Positions 1 through 10,712 of a stretch of DNA of 64,000 nt are shown piece by piece. Source of the DNA: Kryptolebias marmoratus (lineage: Eukaryota > Chordata > Actinopteri > Cyprinodontiformes > Rivulidae); contig NC_051449.1 in assembly GCF_001649575.2 (NCBI RefSeq), positions 26,248,865 through 26,312,864 of the forward strand, read 5' to 3'. Under the pieces are notes generated by a model that saw only the letters and a list, made by a program, of their open reading frames with translations, ran no database searches and had not been told where the DNA came from. The stretch's first letter is position 1; each line of letters begins with the position of its first letter. The translations under genes and the position numbers were made by a program.

Positions 1-416
1 GCAGGAGGCTGCGGAGCATTAAGTGCAGAACAACCAGACTGAGAAACAGCTTCATTCCAGAAGCTGTAAGACTCTCAAACTCCACCTCTTCACACACACT
101 GCATTGACACTTTCAAAGACACTAACACTCCACACTAAGACACTTTATTTGCATTTGGACACTTTATCTGCTATTCATATATTCATATTTATCCTTGCTG
201 CTACAATAGGAAATGCACTCCTCTTATATTGTTCATGTGCTGCTACCGCTCATACCTTTTACCTTATCTTTTTTATGTTTATTTTTTTTCTGTTTTATAT
301 ATATATATTTTTTTTAATTTATATTGGATGTAAGCTGGGACCGTGGTTCACAATTTCGTTCCACCTCATGTACCACATGTGATGCGAATGACAATAAAGT
401 TTCCTTGAATCCTTGA
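1..416 (+). pseudogene. 3' end of a LINE (RT C-terminus plus 3' UTR)
   Basis: The frame starting at base 3 encodes a typical LINE ORF2 C-terminal end (residues like RNSFIPEAVRLSNS), with a stop at 105-107. An AT-rich 3' UTR follows, with AATAAAG near 395 and a CCTTGA-type tail. The same C-terminal pattern ends the longer LINE at 53.4 kb, so both are probably Jockey/CR1/L2-Rex1-group LINEs. Only the last ~35 codons are in the window; the rest lies upstream. A 119-aa reading frame over the same bases is out of frame with this and is not a gene. Confidence 0.6.
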
Positions 417-540
417 CTGACAGAGGAGAAGTGAATAATGACAGGAACACAAGAAGCAGAAACTAAACAATGACAAAGCATGAAAACAATAACCCCAAAG
501 AAACCTCAAAGAAAAACAAAACAAAACCCAAATCCTGACA
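417..540 (-). mobile_element. LTR-A fragment (5' part of the LTR only)
   Basis: On the minus strand this begins TGTCAGGATTTGGGTTTTG at 540, identical in form to the start of the LTR-A copies at 21238, 50151 and 54570. Similarity runs to about 417, where the LINE 3' tail abuts. The rest of the LTR is either left of the window or lost when the LINE inserted. Confidence 0.6.
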
Positions 541-1375
541 ACAAGGTGATAAATCAAACCCCTGATCTTCCAATGGGAAGTCAACCTCTGGGCTAAAGCC
601 ACTCTATAAAAGGTACTGATGTAAAACATTTTAACCCCCTAGTTTCAAACACCATGCTACAACATAACTGATATGAAACCACAGTAATATTTATTGTCAG
701 TGAGTTTATGCACTTTGGATTAAAAAAATGTTTATCTGTTTACTCACAAGATAAAAGCAGACAAGATTAACCAGTAATTGTTTGAGACGGATGTTCATCC
801 ACACAATAAAATGTCCCTGTATTCATGTCTATAAGAATCTGTTAATCTCTCAGCTATTTATCTAATATTGTGTGGCTACATCTTACAATGCTAAACACAC
901 TGTCATGAAATGTGTCCCTCTCAAACTCCCACACAGACAGTAAAACAACCAGGGGACATTGCTGCAGAAACATTATTCTATGTTTCTTTAGCCAACAGTT
1001 ATGTCAGGTAAAGTCAGAAGTTAGATAGAAAAGTCTTGTGGACTTAATCTGATATTTTTGTAGGGTCATGAGGCAGGTCAAGCTTGAGAAAATGATCCAA
1101 TCAGGTTTCTAATATTTTCAGCTTGTATGCTCAATGTATCTCTGTCAGTGTCAAGAGTGACACTCTAACTCTGCTTTTGGAAGCAAAAAACAATTTTTTC
1201 ACATCCCTCAACTTTAAGGGTAAATAAAACGATAACCATATAGGGCCTGGCCATGTGTTTACATCTCTGTATTAGTACTTGTAGAGATACAATGCTATTT
1301 TCTAGTCTTACCATTACTCCTTCGGTGTTGTCCAGTGGTTTCAAATATTCTACAGCAACACGGCAAAACCTTTAC
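541..1375. other. No gene recognised
   Basis: AT-rich sequence with short unrelated reading frames and no family I recognise. Confidence 0.5.
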
Positions 1376-1735
1376 AGAAGGTGACAGACAATCATCTATC
1401 CATTTATTTTTTATTTGACCTGCTTCATCTTTCCAGGTCCTGGGAAGCTGGTGCCTATCTTCAGCAGTCACTGTGCGAAAGGCAGGGGACACCTTGGACA
1501 GGTTGCAAGTTCATCACAGGGCCCATAGACATACAACCATTCACACTCTCATTAGGGACAATTTTAGAGCTACCAATTAACCTAACATGCATGTTTTTAG
1601 TCTGTGCGAGGAAGGAATACCTGAAGCATGAGCTTTACATGAGCACAGGGAGAACATGCAAACTCCACCCAGAAAGACCGCAGGTCAGGAAGCAATTCTG
1701 CAACCTTCTTGCTTAGTGGCAACAGCTCTAACCCC
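1376..1735 (+). repeat. Dispersed teleost repeat
   Basis: Contains the chain of motifs typical of a very abundant fish interspersed repeat: CTGGTGCCTATCTTCAGCAG, CACTGTGCGAAAGGCAGGG, ACCTTGGACAGGTTGCAAG, AACCTAACATGCATG and AGAACATGCAAACTCCACC. It is mutated and carries no gene. A shorter copy of its head lies at 8085-8165. I recognise the motif order but cannot name the parent family. Confidence 0.6.
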
Positions 1736-2149
1736 TATTTCACCTGACAGACCATCAGTTGTCACCAGTTCCTTTTACATAAACAGACGCAGCTTCAATA
1801 TGCCAATATACTGTATGGCATGTAAAACTAATTATCAAGCCTACAACAAGCTTCATGTGTAGCATTTTTTTGTTCTATTGTTCCTTAAACAAGAACATAA
1901 TTTATGATTTATATATTTTTTATTTTTATTTTATGCGTTTTAGAAAGCATGTTGAAAAAAATGCAAGCAAAAACCAAGTCCAATTAATCCTATAAAATAT
2001 CACATATTGCATGACTGGAAAGTGAATAAAACTAAACTAAATCAATTTAAGTTAAGTGAAGTCATTGTTATTATTTCCATTTAAAATTAAGTCTAACATT
2101 CCTTGAAGGAATGTATATTGCCCACTATCTTTCAAGTCAGAGTGTTACA
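1736..2149. other. No gene recognised
   Basis: AT-rich DNA, including homopolymer-rich stretches near 1860-1960. Nothing supportable. Confidence 0.5.
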
Positions 2150-3090
2150 CTATAAATATAATATACTGAGAAATAATATTTTCAAGGTTTGTTTAATCAA
2201 ACCTTAAAAATACCATTATGCACAGTCTCATGTGATTTGCGATAGAGTTGTGAATGACTGACAGCACACCAAAGTCTAACTCAGTATCTGTAAAATTGTA
2301 CAATGTACAGCCATTTTTGTAGTGGCTTAACTCAATTACTTGGATGGCTATCTCGAGTTTGTTGACTCCTTGTGACAAGGCTCAGTGAATGTGGATTCAG
2401 TTCAGACAGACAACAGCGAAGTTTTAAAATATTTATTAAGACCACTACGCTAACGGGAATGCTAATTCCCAGGACAGCACTCTCTGCGTGGGGCAAGACG
2501 AGACTTGGAACTGGTAAGTCTGCCGAGGGTCTTGAGAAGAGAGTGACAGAGTCTGTTAGCAAAGGGTTAGGGCGAGAGCAGTGGTCCGGGGACAGGCAAA
2601 AGGTCAAAGCCAGGAGATCAGAGATAGAAAGCCAAATCCATAGACGCACAAACCAAGAGGCGTAGTCCAGAGATTAGAAGCGAGGTCGGTTTCCGTGAGT
2701 CAGAGTCCGTGGCGGTATCAGGCAGGGAGCAGGCAAAGAGCAAGGGTCGAGAGTCAGGTGTGGTTTCGAGAACAGGAAGTCAGACATGGGCTTTGAAGAA
2801 ACGCTGGACATCTACTCAGAAAACCTTTCAATAATCTGGCAAAGTCTGTGAGTAGGTGGTGAACTTAAGTAGTAGCAGTAACAGGTGAAGATGATCGTGA
2901 TGATGACTGTGGCATGAGATCCGGGGGCGTGGTATGGACTGCTTGACTGTGGAAAGTTACTGGGACTGTGGCATGAGAGCAGGAGGTGTGGCAGGAGCAG
3001 TGAAACTGTGACACCTTGATTAACTTTTAAGAGTTTCGTTAAAATCTGGCCAGTGGCACATGAAATATATTCCTACCAGGAAAAAAAAAA
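2150..3090. repeat. Older dispersed repeat split by a solo LTR
   Basis: Bases 2185-2372 and 3019-3080 are two halves of one repeat. Their parts match 19110-19415 in the same order: the conserved phrases are AATGACT, an AACTCAGTATCTGTAAAA-like stretch, and a terminal CCAGTGGCACATGAAATAT (CCAGTGGTTCATGAAATAT in the other copy). The solo LTR at 2373-3013 sits between the halves. Confidence 0.55.
2373..3013 (-). mobile_element. Solo LTR, Gypsy type, with perfect TSD
   Basis: 641 bp, reading on the minus strand from TGTCACAG to CTTGTCA. It is flanked by the perfect 5-bp direct repeat CCTTG at 2368-2372 and 3014-3018. Length, ends and the phrase CTTTCAATAATCTGGCA match the 636-bp LTR of the Gypsy at 30-35 kb, so it is probably a related family. 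No internal coding DNA remains, as expected from LTR-LTR recombination. Confidence 0.85.
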
Positions 3091-3224
3091 GTTTGACTAA
3101 AAAAAATGCCAAATTAATTGTTGAAAGAGTTTCTGCCTCTTTATTAAGCTATTTACTTAGTGTACTTAATACACTAGGTATTAATGAGTGAGTCCACTTT
3201 CACTTCAAGCTCAGGTCCTCTACC

Positions 3225-3960
3225 AGAGGCCTGTAAGCTTGAGGGTTCTACACAGTATCTTAGCTGTTCTTAGGGCTGTGCTTTTCTAGACAGAGATGTC
3301 TAAGGTTGTTCCTTGGATCTGGTGGAGCCACTTTTCCAGTTTGGGGGTCACAGCACCGAATGCTCTGACGACCACAGGCACCACTGAGGCCTTGACTTTC
3401 CATAACTTTTCTGTTTCTTCTTTCAGCCCATGATATTTCTCAAGCCATGATTAGTGCCTCTGTGCTGTCCTTCAGTCCAGCCCTTTCTAGCCATTGGTAG
3501 GATTAATTGATATCAGCCACTTCCTCAATCTGCTGGTGGTACATGCCGTGCAGGGGCTTGTCTTTCTATGATGGATCCTCTTTCGCCTCTTCCACATTTG
3601 GTTTCTGCTGCCTGAGACATTAACTTAACAGATGATCATTGGGGGCTTTCTTCCTGATGTACTCCAAGATCTTGGTTGTTTTATTCTGTATAGTGGCTCT
3701 GGTGCTCATCAGTGCTCTGTATATCCAGGTGAGGTGGATCAGTGAGTTGATGTCTCGCCCACTTTTGGCATACAGCTTGATGTCATCCATGCAGAGAAGG
3801 TGACTGATGACTGTTCTACTTTGGAACAGGCATCCATAGCCACTCTTTGCAATCATCTGGCTGAAGGGGATCAGGCCCATGCAGAACAAAGCATCACTTT
3901 GGTATATGCCACATTTGATGCTGACTTGTGCAGTTGGCTTTGAATTGGCCTCTAGAGTTG
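3225..3960 (-). pseudogene. Deleted LINE with restriction-like endonuclease
   Basis: Minus-strand translation gives, in order, an RT segment (DALFCMGLIPFSQMIAKSGY, then LLCMDDIKLYAKSGRDINSL, where MDD is the catalytic YxDD-type box), a short link, and a C-terminal segment (KASVVPVVVRAFGAVTPKLE). The last resembles the C-terminal domain of fish LINEs with a restriction-like endonuclease (R4/Rex6-type; clade inferred). Several hundred residues normally lie between RT palm and C-terminus, so there is an internal deletion near 3730. There are several stops. The longest open piece is 3620-3889. Confidence 0.65.
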
Positions 3961-4299
3961 TTTATATATACACATTTAGTACGTGTGTACTAACATCATG
4001 TGAAACTTAGAATAATTACATTAAGTATTTATTTCCTGAATTTTAGTTCACCGATTCTAATTTTTTAAGCAGTTCCATGGCATAAAAAATAAGAACATAT
4101 TAGTTTGAATTTCAGGAGTTAAAGTAGTAAAATGGAAACAATGTAAAAGAAGATGAATACTTTGCAACAACACTGAAATTTAGACGGGGTAAATTACTGT
4201 TCCTTTGCTTATAATGCTCTTATTTAAAGCTTCCTTAGTTTCAATTCATTGCACTGATTATATGTATTTGCGTCACGTTGTTAAGTCATAGCCGTATTT
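3961..4299. other. No gene recognised
   Basis: AT-rich, no feature seen. Confidence 0.5.
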
Positions 4300-4339
4300 G
4301 TGTTCCTGCTGGCATTTTGACTTCCAAATCAAATTGAAT

Positions 4340-4518
4340 TTAGTGTCCTTGACCCAGTGTGAAGTGGCTCAGCACCCCACAACCATCTTCGCCCCAAATA
4401 CCTCTGCAAGGCTTGGCTCCAGAGGGGGAACCGAGGGAAAACTCCGATCGGTAAACCCCTCCACTCTGGTGAGACAGGCGAAGGACGAGACTGGCGCCTT
4501 CAGCCTGGCGGGCCCAGC
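4340..4518. other. GC-rich block entering an assembly gap
   Basis: Clearly more GC-rich than its surroundings, with several CpGs, and it runs straight into the N gap. It carries a short open frame but no family I recognise. Confidence 0.35.
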
Positions 4519-5298
4519 NNNNNNNNNNNNNNNNNNNNNNNNNNNNNNNNNNNNNNNNNNNNNNNNNNNNNNNNNNNNNNNNNNNNNNNNNNNNNNNNNN
4601 NNNNNNNNNNNNNNNNNNNNNNNNNNNNNNNNNNNNNNNNNNNNNNNNNNNNNNNNNNNNNNNNNNNNNNNNNNNNNNNNNNNNNNNNNNNNNNNNNNNN
4701 NNNNNNNNNNNNNNNNNNNNNNNNNNNNNNNNNNNNNNNNNNNNNNNNNNNNNNNNNNNNNNNNNNNNNNNNNNNNNNNNNNNNNNNNNNNNNNNNNNNN
4801 NNNNNNNNNNNNNNNNNNNNNNNNNNNNNNNNNNNNNNNNNNNNNNNNNNNNNNNNNNNNNNNNNNNNNNNNNNNNNNNNNNNNNNNNNNNNNNNNNNNN
4901 NNNNNNNNNNNNNNNNNNNNNNNNNNNNNNNNNNNNNNNNNNNNNNNNNNNNNNNNNNNNNNNNNNNNNNNNNNNNNNNNNNNNNNNNNNNNNNNNNNNN
5001 NNNNNNNNNNNNNNNNNNNNNNNNNNNNNNNNNNNNNNNNNNNNNNNNNNNNNNNNNNNNNNNNNNNNNNNNNNNNNNNNNNNNNNNNNNNNNNNNNNNN
5101 NNNNNNNNNNNNNNNNNNNNNNNNNNNNNNNNNNNNNNNNNNNNNNNNNNNNNNNNNNNNNNNNNNNNNNNNNNNNNNNNNNNNNNNNNNNNNNNNNNNN
5201 NNNNNNNNNNNNNNNNNNNNNNNNNNNNNNNNNNNNNNNNNNNNNNNNNNNNNNNNNNNNNNNNNNNNNNNNNNNNNNNNNNNNNNNNNNNNNNNNNN
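4519..5298. other. Assembly gap (780 N)
   Basis: Unsequenced. Reading frames crossing it are artefacts of N translation. Confidence 0.99.
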
Positions 5299-5375
5299 GT
5301 GCTGCGCTGCGCGCGAAGGGATAAACCCACTAGCGATAGCCTTAAAGGGCGAAGCCTATACGAAATAGAACTAAT
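5299..5375. other. CpG-containing block leaving the gap
   Basis: Begins GTGCTGCGCTGCGCGCG, followed by a short direct-repeat-like stretch (GATAGCCTTAAAGGGCGAAG). Together with 4340-4518 it suggests the gap holds a GC-rich element or exon. Identity unknown. Confidence 0.3.
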
Positions 5376-5824
5376 CGTGTGCTTCTTATCCAGAATAAAT
5401 AAGTATGAGTGTGATATTTGTCCAGTGCAGCTATAACAGAAAAAGCTGATTCTTGGTTCTGCCTCTGCTGAGAAAAATTCACCTCATAACCTGTAAGTCC
5501 CTTTAGGATTATTTTCTTTTTTGTCATGTTGTGAATTACAAATGGAATATGGGGTTTATGTATTTTTCTATTTATTTCCAGCTCTTGCTGTGGGGCAATT
5601 TGTGTGGGAGCCATTTGTCTGCCTGTCTACTGTGGAAAGAAAGACGGACACTTTATTTTTACTTTTTTGTGGGAGGAGACTTTTTGTTTATTTATTAATG
5701 GACATAAAAAATACAAGATTGAAAGAAAAATTACATTTTGTTGTTGGTCTTATGTGTAACTATAAAAATGAATTCTATAAAATCCTATTTGTCAGGAGGA
5801 ATGCCTGTCTGGCACAAATGTGTG

Positions 5825-5881
<57 letters not shown>

Positions 5882-6240
5882 TGAACATTGAAGAAACCAC
5901 TTGGCTGTTTTCAGCTTTTTCCATGACACAGAGGAGATGAGGAACAGGAACTTTTACTTCAAACGTGATGTGAATGTACACTGTCATTAAAAAGTAATGG
6001 CCGACAGCCTGAGATCAGTTGTGATTCAGAGCAGTTTGTTATTAATGAAAAATATAGACGATCTGTGTGATTGAACAAATGTTATTGTTGATTAGTTTAC
6101 TCTGACGGGAGAGCGAATGAACATTACTTTCAAACGTGCTCAGTTAGCATCCGGTTAGCTTTGAGTTGGCAATGTTAACTCTTTTCTGCCGATGTATTGA
6201 CTTGCAGTGTCATGTACCGATGTCATGACAATGATCTGGG
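5376..6240. other. No gene recognised apart from a TA microsatellite
   Basis: AT-rich. Apparent reading frames here translate the TA run as YIYIYI and are not genes. Confidence 0.5.
5828..5880. repeat. (TA)n microsatellite
   Basis: About 26 uninterrupted TA units, preceded by TGTGTATATG. Confidence 0.95.
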
Positions 6241-6273
6241 GGTAATCGGTTCTCACCGTTCCACTTTCCCAAC

Positions 6274-6480
6274 TCAGTTGTTATGCACGTTGTTTTGTTG
6301 GCCATGATGGTCCTTGTGACCAAAATCTGAATCTGAAGAGTTTTCATCTGATTCCAGAGATCCAGCTGTCGGTTCAGGTTCATACTGGTATGGTTGTATA
6401 TCCATTACTCCTGCAAAGTCTTCTGGCATTTCTTTGTATTCAAAAAAGGCTTCTTCTATTTCCACCAGTAAACAATCGGA
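6274..6480 (-). pseudogene. Acidic N-terminal fragment, possibly of a P2X7-like multicopy family
   Basis: The minus strand encodes an acidic stretch with the core DIQPYQYEPEP followed by a Ser/Asp-rich run (SLESDENSSDSDFG), then a stop. This resembles the N-terminus of multicopy fish proteins annotated as P2X purinoceptor 7-like, where an IQPY-x-FEP motif precedes an acidic patch and a Cys-rich domain. No Cys-rich part follows, so at best it is a first-exon relic. There is no clear ATG; the frame opens at a GTG. The family call is from memory of a short motif and is weak. Confidence 0.3.
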
Positions 6481-8084
6481 CAGTGGTGGCGTTCTTTGTT
6501 CTCCAGCTCTCGTTTAGGGGCCGGCCGGGGCACACCACACGTCATGATCCCAGGACAGCACCTCCGCCCCACAAATCACTCATTTCAGAAATAATTGACT
6601 AAAACACTAAAAACAAGTTATTTAAGTTTTAGATTAGGAAAAATGGCTTCCTGGAATGTTGTGTGGATGTGTTTGACTAAATAACACTCATGAAATGTCA
6701 ATATTTTGAGATTTGATTTTAACTCACCTTTAACAATAAAGGCTCAATATAGTGAAACTTACAAATATTGGTCTAAAATTTGGCATAGTAGCACAGTTAT
6801 TTATAACTCATACTCACACATGATGCAATAATAATAATAATAATAACAACATTATACTTGTGCAATATTGCACAAGTATAATATTATTTACAAGGTTTGA
6901 CCATGGCAATTATTTCTCAACATAATGGGATCTTAGTCTAAAACTCTGGCATGAAAGACAGTGGGTAATATGCATTCCTTCAAGTTTTATCTGTTTCAAC
7001 TCCCAAAAAAATCAGCTTTCCCCTTAAAAATCCAGTGCTACAATAGCAAAAATTATTTTTAGGACCAGTGCAAATAATCTCTTTTATTAGCAGATGGTAA
7101 GGTGGTTACTTTCAGTAAGCTAAACTCAAGACAGAACAACAAACACATTGAGCTTCCATACTAATGTGACGTCAAAGCAGCAAAAATAATAGACATTTTT
7201 TGTCTTCTCATTTCTCCTTTTTGTTTTGCCTGTACACTGTAAAACATTGCAGCTTCATTTTGTTATACCCACTCACTACTTCTCTTCAATACAAAGAGCT
7301 TTGACTTTTTTTTTGTTTTTTAAACTTATTTTGAACTTACAGTTATCCATTGTGTTGATTATTTGAGAATTTTGTCAGATTTATATGTTGATTGAACTTG
7401 GGTTTGTAAGACAGTTAAAAAAAGGAGAGGAAAAAAGGTGAGAAAGTAAAACTTAGTTATCCATTGTGTTGACTATTTGAGAATTTTGACAAGTTGTCAG
7501 ATTTGATTGAACCTGTGTTTGTAAGTCATCAGTTGGAAAAAGGAAAGGGGAAAAAGGCAGGAGTGGGGGATGGGAGTTATTTGCAGTGACTTCTGAGTTA
7601 AACTGTCTTCTTTAAACCAAGGCAACGCTGAAGAATGGGAATAATAATTTTTACACTGCAGATAAGTCATATGTCAAATCCCATCCATAATATACAAATT
7701 CTGCAGTAAACAAGAAAAGACTACTTCCATTGGCGGAAGAAGACTATTTTGCTGACAACGGTCTGTTAAAATAGGTGGAGCAATACAACACTGTCTGTAC
7801 CTTAATGCAACAAGGAGACCAGTGTTGAGACTAGAGTGATTTTTTTCATGCAGCATCAGTGCCAAGTGAGTTTAACAATCTTTAATTTTTTCCATTACCC
7901 GTTGGTGCAGTAACGTAATACCAGTAACTATATAGATTGTGCTCTTTAAAAGCCGGAAAAAGCTAGATTTGGGGCTTTAATTATCAGCTAACAATAACCA
8001 AACATGATTATCACCCCCTCCCCCCTCTGCTATGATGGACATATTTAATGTTAATCAGTCACGCTTAAAACATCTATCCTTTTT
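6481..8084. other. No gene recognised
   Basis: AT-rich intergenic DNA. It contains an AAT run and palindrome (6829-6882) and a short internal duplication: 7340-7400 and 7455-7520 share TTATCCATTGTGTTGA-TATTTGAGAATTTTG. Confidence 0.5.
6829..6882. repeat. (AAT)n followed by a 32-bp perfect palindrome
   Basis: An AAT-rich run (6829-6850) is followed at 6851-6882 by two perfect 16-base inverted arms with no spacer (arm ATTATACTTGTGCAAT). It could extrude as a cruciform. No coding role seen. Confidence 0.8.
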
Positions 8085-8165
8085 TCTTTAACCGCTTCTC
8101 CTTTCTGGGCCATGGTGGGGAGCTGGTTCCTATCACCACCAGTCACTGTGGGAGACCCTGAACGG
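8085..8165 (+). repeat. Fragment of the dispersed repeat at 1376-1735
   Basis: Shares the head of that repeat: AACCGCTTCTCCTTTCTGGG, then GGGGAGCTGGTTCCTATC and CAGTCACTGTGGGAGA. Truncated afterwards. Confidence 0.45.
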
Positions 8166-9055
8166 GTTTTGAAAAAAAAACAAAAAACAAAACAGTGCCT
8201 GACTAATCATAATGGACAGGTTTTTAACCCCTATTTGCACAGAGGCTTTTTTAATGTATTGATGATAGCAAAGTTGAATATTGTTACAAATTAAAAAAAA
8301 ACATGTTTGAAATAACACTGACAGCAAAGAATACTCTTCTACAGTATAGAACTAAAAAAAAAAAAAAACGGTTGAATGATGTGTATGCCCAGTTTTTTTT
8401 TTTTCTTTTTCTTTTATTTATTGTTTTGGGTGGGGTGGGGGAGTGGGGTTATTGTAATTCTTAAGGGGGACCAGAAGAAAATCTTTGGGAACTACTGAGC
8501 TAGCTCATGAGCGCTTTGTATTTTATAACTTTCATAATTTTAGACAATCACAATAACTAGGAAAAGTAATATAGCAATGTTTTGATAACTGATTGTATGC
8601 TGGTAACAATTTGTGTTAGTAGGGAACATGCAGTAGATTAAAAACTATTCTGAGCGCACTCCCCCCCCACAATTCCTCCCTCCCCTCATGTGTGCACGCA
8701 GGCATGTTTGTGTGACAGCAGAGTACTCTGAGTGGATAGCAGGGCAGATGCTGACTTTGTTAGTAAAATGTAACCAAATTCCTCAAGAAATGATGCAAGA
8801 GATTTTTCACACACCTGTTAAACAAGAAGTGACATCTGCTCTCAATGCCCCTCCATTATGTTTTGCACAGACAGACGGAGCTTGCAAATTAGTGAATTAG
8901 CTAAAACAAGTCATTTTTATATAAAAGTATAGTTTTAGCTAACTTTAATCCTCTCTACCCCATAGCAGCCATTGCTAGCCGTACTGCGTTCTACTGTAAA
9001 GGCCGTGGCATGCACTTCAGTATAACCCTTGTTCGTGAAATAATACAGTCTGTGG
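8166..9055. other. No gene recognised
   Basis: Contains A-, T- and C-rich homopolymer stretches (for example 8353-8370, 8394-8416, 8661-8670). No coding family seen. Confidence 0.5.
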
Positions 9056-9113
9056 GGACTGTCGTGGAAAAAAAATCAATTTTCCAGACACTGTTAGATG
9101 AAATCACTCAAAC

Positions 9114-9664
9114 TGTCGTGACGCGTGGAAAAGAGGGCGAACCCGGAGTGCAGACTCTTCTAAAAAGTACTAATTTATTAAAGCAAAAACAACACGAGAA
9201 CAAAAAGGCTGACGTGGCAGCAAACAAACTAAATACAAAAACATAAACTAATGGAGCGACAAGGCAAGGCAAGGCAAGGNNNNNNNNNNNNNNNNNCAAG
9301 GCAAGGCAAGGAACATGCATGGACAGGAAAACAAGAGCAATGAATCAGCGGAGTAGTGAAGAAATTGACCGGGTTTTAAACACTGGGGATAATCAGGTGA
9401 AGTGGGCACAGGTGAGTAACGAAGATTGACGACAGGTGGAGATGGGTGTGGCAGAAAGCAGGAGTAGACGGAGGGCAAAGAGAGGATAATGACAAACAAA
9501 GACCATGAGGACAGAACCAAGAGGCAGAGACAGACAGAACATGAGAACAAAACCAAAAGTATAAAATAAAACTCAAAAGGAAAAAACAAAACCCAAGAAA
9601 GCAGGAAAAACAAGAACCCAAAACAAAACTAAGAACAAACTCAAAAATGCTAGAAATCATGACA
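9114..9664 (-). mobile_element. LTR-A solo LTR nested in another LTR
   Basis: 551 bp, reading on the minus strand from TGTCATGATTTC to GTCACGACA, with flanking 5-bp direct repeats CAAAC (9109-9113 and 9665-9669). Shares with other LTR-A copies the conserved TGCCACGTCAGC, the late AATAAA and the GGGTTCGCC segment before the 3' end. It contains a (GGCAA)n run with a 17-N gap at 9280-9296. Confidence 0.85.
9258..9311. repeat. (GGCAA)n microsatellite with internal gap
   Basis: AAGGC pentamers on both sides of the 17-N gap at 9280-9296. The true length is unknown. Confidence 0.85.
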
Positions 9665-9968
9665 CAAACAGGTTTATTTATGTATGGTGTACGACATATA
9701 GAGAGCCTTAAAGACAATTAACAATTGATATCAGAGTCCCAACTCTGAACGGGAAGCTCTGAATCAAAGCTCTCCCTCCAGAGTCCACACAGGAGCTTAT
9801 ATCGAAGATATTGGAATGTTGGAAGGCAAGGAGATACAAGGGGGAAACAAGGTCAGTCTGGTTCCCATGAAGGGAAACAGGGTTATTTGGTAAAAACTCA
9901 TAGGCCTTGGAATTCAGACATAACATAGTCAGGTGTTATCTTATAAAAAAACTTTCCCACCACAGGAC

Positions 9969-10306
9969 ATCAACACCATACTTACATTTTGACACATTAA
10001 ACAGACTGTGATGCCATTGACATTCCATGGTAATTGTGAATAAACTTTGCTCTTGTCTGACTGACTGTGTCGCATGAGGAGTTGTAATATGGCTTATTGC
10101 AAGCACTCACATATGTAGTCTACTCATTAGATGAGAACTGATGATCCACCTTGTTTGGGTGAGAGGAGAGGATCTGTTATGACACAGGGCTGTTTCCCAG
10201 TTTAATGTAAACCATTGTTATGTTAAGGTGTACCTATTTATTTTAATGTTTAGACTTAATGTCAACAAGGTAGGATAGGGAGGATAGGGTCTGGCATTAT
10301 GCTGTT
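9969..10306. other. No gene recognised
   Basis: Sequence between the two ERV-like LTR copies. It is not recognisable as retroviral internal DNA and has no coding similarity that I can see. Confidence 0.45.
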
Positions 10307-10712
10307 TGTTATGGGAAAAAAAATCAGTTTCCAGGCACTGTTAGATGAAATCACTCAAACAGATTTATTTATGTATGGTGCGCGACATACAGAGAGCCTT
10401 AAAGACAATTAATAATTGATATCAGAGTCCCAGGAAGCCCTGAATCAAAGCTCTGGCCTTCAAAGTTAACACAGGAGCTTCTATTAAAGATATTGGTATA
10501 TTAGAACTTAGAGGAGGAGCTCAGAGTTCAACAACTCAGAAACTCTGAAACAAATCAGTCTGGTTCCAATGAGGAGAAAAGAGCAACATCAATCCTGTAA
10601 ACAAGTTCATTCTGTGCGAACCCATGAAACTTGGAATAGAAGAAATAACATAGTCATGACTTATCAACAACAGGTGTTACCTTATAATAAACTTCCCCAT
10701 TACTCTGTTACA
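10307..10712 (-). mobile_element. ERV-like solo LTR (copy 2), uninterrupted
   Basis: Same family and orientation as 9060-9964, reading TGTAACAGAG to CCCATAACA on the minus strand. AATAAA precedes the segment CTGTTTGAGTGATTTCATCT. The CAAAC target used by LTR-A in copy 1 is single here (10356-10360). No convincing TSD around this copy. Confidence 0.7.

Larger units (their letters stand above)
9060..9964 (-). mobile_element. ERV-like solo LTR (copy 1), split by LTR-A
   Basis: On the minus strand it reads from TGTGGTGGGAAAG to CCACGACA, with a TATAA-like box near the start and AATAAA about 60 nt before the end of the uninterrupted form, as in retroviral U3-R-U5. A 4-bp direct repeat GGAC flanks it (9056-9059 and 9965-9968), and 4-bp TSDs are typical of gamma/epsilon-type retroviral integrases. 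About 349 bp remain once the nested LTR-A (9114-9664) and its extra TSD copy are set aside. Copy 2 at 10307-10712 shows the uninterrupted target. Confidence 0.75.

Noticed and set aside
23..382. 119-aa Leu/Phe-rich membrane protein
   Set aside because: Out of frame with the LINE ORF2 end and lying mostly in its 3' UTR.
4298..5368. Long reading frames across the N gaps (also at 25195-25836, 27388-28547 and 35380-36058)
   Set aside because: Length comes from translating N as X. The sequenced ends show no protein similarity of their own, except where they belong to the LINE.
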